A stretch of DNA of 64,000 nucleotides from an uncultured Paracoccaceae bacterium (GTDB taxonomy: Bacteria; Pseudomonadota; Alphaproteobacteria; Rhodobacterales; Rhodobacteraceae), in NCBI GenBank assembly GCA_951812305.1, contig CATOSB010000025.1, forward strand, positions 1 through 64,000, in the 5' to 3' direction. The translations under genes were made by a program, and so were the position numbers. Numbering within the stretch: the first letter of the stretch is position 1; the number at the start of each line of letters is the position of its first letter. Below are positions 61,678 to 64,000 of this stretch, piece after piece. A model generated the notes under the pieces. That model was not told where the DNA came from and did not search any database. It saw nothing but the letters and a program-made list of their open reading frames with translations.

Positions 61678-64000
61678 TCAAGTTCCCCAGTCTCTGGCTG
61701 GTCTGATGTTGAGTGGGCGCGCAATTTTGCGGTGAGCGGCCCCGGAGTGCCAATCGAAGTCGCCGGATAGGATGACGTGCTCCCACCCGAGCGGCGAGGT
61801 GTGGGCAAGCAGCCTGGCATCGTAGAGCGAACTGGTCTGCGCGAGGTGGTTGGCGGCCTTGTCCATGTAAACCGTGTTCCAGAACGTGATGGCGGCGATG
61901 ACGAGGTTGAGCGCCATGGCCCGCTTCTGTTGGGCGGCGCTTGATCGATCATGAATGCGCCCTTGTGAGTGGGCAAAGACGGCCCTGGCCAGCGAGTGCC
62001 GTGCTTCACCCTTGTTCAGGCCTGCGTGGCATTCCATGCGCAGGTCGGCGTTTTCGACCCAGTCGAGCATGAAGAGCGTGCGTTCGATCCGGCCGATTTC
62101 CCCCAAGGCAAGGTAGAGCCGGTTTTGCTGGCGATACGCCCCAAGCTTGCGCAGGATTTCAGACGGTTTCAGAGACTTGTCGCGGATGCTGGCCGCGAGC
62201 CGCATGATGTCACCCCAATGCTGCCGGATCACCTCTTCGTTGATGGGCTTGCCGATGAGAGGTGACAGGGTGGGCCACGCCTTTGCGCTGCCAAAGCACG
62301 CCAACCGCCGGTCGGGAAAGTCGCGCAAGCGCGGAGCAAATGTCATCCCCAAGAGATGGAACAGGGCGAAGACGTGGTCCGATACGCCGCCGGTATCTGT
62401 GTAATGCACGAGCGGATCGAAGCTGGCCGGGTTGCTCAGGAGGCCATCGAGCACGAAGGGGGCTTCGCCTGCGGTCGCCCCGATGACGCTGGAGTGGAAT
62501 GATCCGTACTGGCCCGACAGGAAGGAATAGATCTTCAGCCCGGGATCGGGTCCGTATTTCGCGTTGACCATGCCACTGCCGCGGTTGGCAGAGAAGAACT
62601 GACCATCCGATGAGCTGTGTTCCGCCGCGCCCCGGTGCTGCGCAAAGGGTAGACCATGATGGGCATCGACAATGCGCCCCAAGGCATCCGCGAATGTCTC
62701 CGGCCGAAGGTACCATGTTTGCGCCCAGGTCAGTTGCGCATGGCTGACACGCGATGAGGCATGGGCCATCCGCTCCAGGCCAGGATTGGTGGCCCCGGCC
62801 AGGATCGTGGCCGGAACGGCGGCGGGTTCACCATGCTGCTTGCCAGACCGCAGGTCGGTGAAGGCATCAAGGAACCCGGTTTGTGCGTTCACCTCCCAGA
62901 GCAACTCCGTGATGCGGATGCGCGGCATCACGGCATCGATCGCCCGTTCCAAGCGCACAGCAGCGGGCGGTGTGACCGCGTCATGCGGCGTAATCTTCAA
63001 CCGCCCGCGTTCAATGCGGACACCAGGGCGCGCATTGCGCTTCAAGGCGCGCTCCACCTGGTCCAAACGCTTCGCCATCGTTGCCCGCCGGTCAGACAGC
63101 CATGCGTCTGGATCGGTTTCGAAGCCCGCATCCCGCATGATGATTTCGGCTTTGTCCCGGGGCTTCAGGTAGCTGTCGAACCGGCGATACTCACGACTGC
63201 CGTCGACCCAGACATCCCCGGCGCGCAGGCGGTCTCGCAAGGTGGACACAACAGCGGTCCCGTACACGCGCCGTTGTGGCTCACCATCCTGGATAACCAG
63301 CGACTGCCAATGCCTGGCAGCGAACGGCATCGGCGGATCATCGGGCAACTTGCGTTTGCCGGTGCGGTTCTGGTCGCGCAGCAAGGCGATTGCATCCTTG
63401 AGATCATCCCCCGCATCGGTGGCATTGAATTGGAAGGCCTCCAAAAAGGCAGGGGCGAACTTGCGCATATAGGCATAGCGCTCGGCCGCCAGAGAAAGCG
63501 GATCACTGGTTGCCAGCTCTCCGAAGCCGGCGATTTCGTCTCGCTTTCCCAAGAGCGTTTCCCACCCGACATCCGCCTCCAACGCAGCAAAGGGATCTTG
63601 CCCCAATTCCCGTGCGCGGGCCATGGCGTCAATGGACGCGCCAAAGAGCTGCATCAGTTTGCCAACCCTGGTCTTGCCCACACGCCAGACCTCCTCCTGG
63701 CGATTGCGGGATCGTGAGAAGAGCTGGCCGGTCAGCCGCTCGAACATGGCGATCGTCGCATCGGTGATCGTGATGGATAAATCCGCCATCTGCGCCGCGA
63801 GCGTTGCGATCCGCCGCCGTTCGCCAAAATCGTTCAATAAGCTTACGGGGGCCACTGCGCCCTCGCGCGCGAACTTGAGCAGCCGATCCGGATGCAAGCC
63901 ATGCCCAGGGCTTGGCGGCAAGTCCACTGATCGCAGATATTTCAAGCGATCCAGAAGCGCGGCCATGCTGGCCGGGCTGGTCGAATGCGGAAAGCCGCGC
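61678..64000 (-). CDS. tnpA: Tn3-family transposase (runs off the window)
   Basis: At least 773 codons, open through the window edge, so the N-terminal ~200 residues are outside. Contains the Tn3 DDE core: Asp 1 in EHSSSDGQFFSANRGSG, Asp 2 in PFVLDGLLSNP and HYTDTGGVSDHVFALFHLLG, and the C-terminal LVIAAITFWNTVYMDKAANH. Ends HRKIARPLNIRPARDWGT, 22 bases inside the terminal repeat. No lesion seen; the element as a whole is damaged by the IS982 insertion in its end. Confidence 0.92.
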   Translation of the reverse strand, partial: RGFPHSTSPASMAALLDRLKYLRSVDLPPSPGHGLHPDRLLKFAREGAVAPVSLLNDFGERRRIATLAAQMADLSITITDATIAMFERLTGQLFSRSRNRQEEVWRVGKTRVGKLMQLFGASIDAMARARELGQDPFAALEADVGWETLLGKRDEIAGFGELATSDPLSLAAERYAYMRKFAPAFLEAFQFNATDAGDDLKDAIALLRDQNRTGKRKLPDDPPMPFAARHWQSLVIQDGEPQRRVYGTAVVSTLRDRLRAGDVWVDGSREYRRFDSYLKPRDKAEIIMRDAGFETDPDAWLSDRRATMAKRLDQVERALKRNARPGVRIERGRLKITPHDAVTPPAAVRLERAIDAVMPRIRITELLWEVNAQTGFLDAFTDLRSGKQHGEPAAVPATILAGATNPGLERMAHASSRVSHAQLTWAQTWYLRPETFADALGRIVDAHHGLPFAQHRGAAEHSSSDGQFFSANRGSGMVNAKYGPDPGLKIYSFLSGQYGSFHSSVIGATAGEAPFVLDGLLSNPASFDPLVHYTDTGGVSDHVFALFHLLGMTFAPRLRDFPDRRLACFGSAKAWPTLSPLIGKPINEEVIRQHWGDIMRLAASIRDKSLKPSEILRKLGAYRQQNRLYLALGEIGRIERTLFMLDWVENADLRMECHAGLNKGEARHSLARAVFAHSQGRIHDRSSAAQQKRAMALNLVIAAITFWNTVYMDKAANHLAQTSSLYDARLLAHTSPLGWEHVILSGDFDWHSGAAHRKIARPLNIRPARDWGT

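Noticed and set aside
1..64000. tRNA, rRNA or replication origin
   Set aside because: No tRNA-like cloverleaf, rRNA segment, rep gene or clear iteron set was recognised by eye.

Overview
The window is an insertion-sequence graveyard from a GC-rich alphaproteobacterium, most likely a Rhodobacteraceae (roseobacter-type) plasmid or genomic island. That placement is an inference from IS66/IS4/IS630/IS982 content, a phage/GTA-style tail fragment, base composition and short coupled genes. No replication, rRNA, tRNA or CRISPR locus was seen. Almost every base belongs to a mobile element, an element fragment, or a gene broken by one. Many elements have ends that can be fixed to the base from inverted repeats and target duplications, so the nesting order can be read. 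Family names IS66-A/IS66-B and IS4-A/IS4-B are local labels.

Layout. 1-7.2 kb: end of an IS66-B copy inside IS4-A, a decapitated resolvase, an acyl-CoA ligase tail followed by a NAD(P)-binding reductase, a truncated IS4-B and IS66-B variant, a small element with Tn7/Tn402-like ends carrying a phage-tail fragment, and a decayed IS3. 7.2-11.4 kb: IS4-A, a ParD/ParE module with a palindromic operator, IS66-B, a MITE and an IS630 fragment. 11.4-18.7 kb: one large ATPase gene cut by IS630 and IS66-A. 18.7-24.5 kb: two fused IS66-A copies and an IS5/resolvase chimera. 24.5-33.1 kb: IS4-A (three copies), ISAzo13 containing an IS982-type element with a passenger gene, nested MITEs, and an IS256 element. 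33.1-38.6 kb: phage-like small genes, HNH endonuclease, Rpn-type nuclease, and remnants of IS4-B, IS200/IS605 and Tn3. 38.6-43.7 kb: IS66-A carrying a 2.6-kb large-serine-recombinase element. 43.7-51.4 kb: a DUF1998 gene and its translationally coupled neighbour, shredded by IS66-B, IS66-A and IS256. 51.4-56.8 kb: Tn3-family resolvase/transposase module cut by IS66-B. 56.8-60 kb: degenerate repeats, phage HTH gene, second IS4-B/Rpn block. 60-64 kb: Tn3-family transposase running off the window, its terminal repeat cut by the second IS982-type element.

Two observations stand out. First, both IS256 copies carry two hairpin insertions (39 and 44 bp) that resemble each other and break the transposase. 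Removing both restores a 418-codon frame exactly, yet both copies sit in clean target duplications. Second, the non-IS DNA can be stitched back together in frame: a DUF1998 C-terminal region (DISARM DrmB/Druantia DruE/MrfA-like) is coupled by TGATG to an unknown gene, and a P-loop ATPase of at least about 1,220 residues lies elsewhere in the window. This looks like a dismantled defence-type locus.
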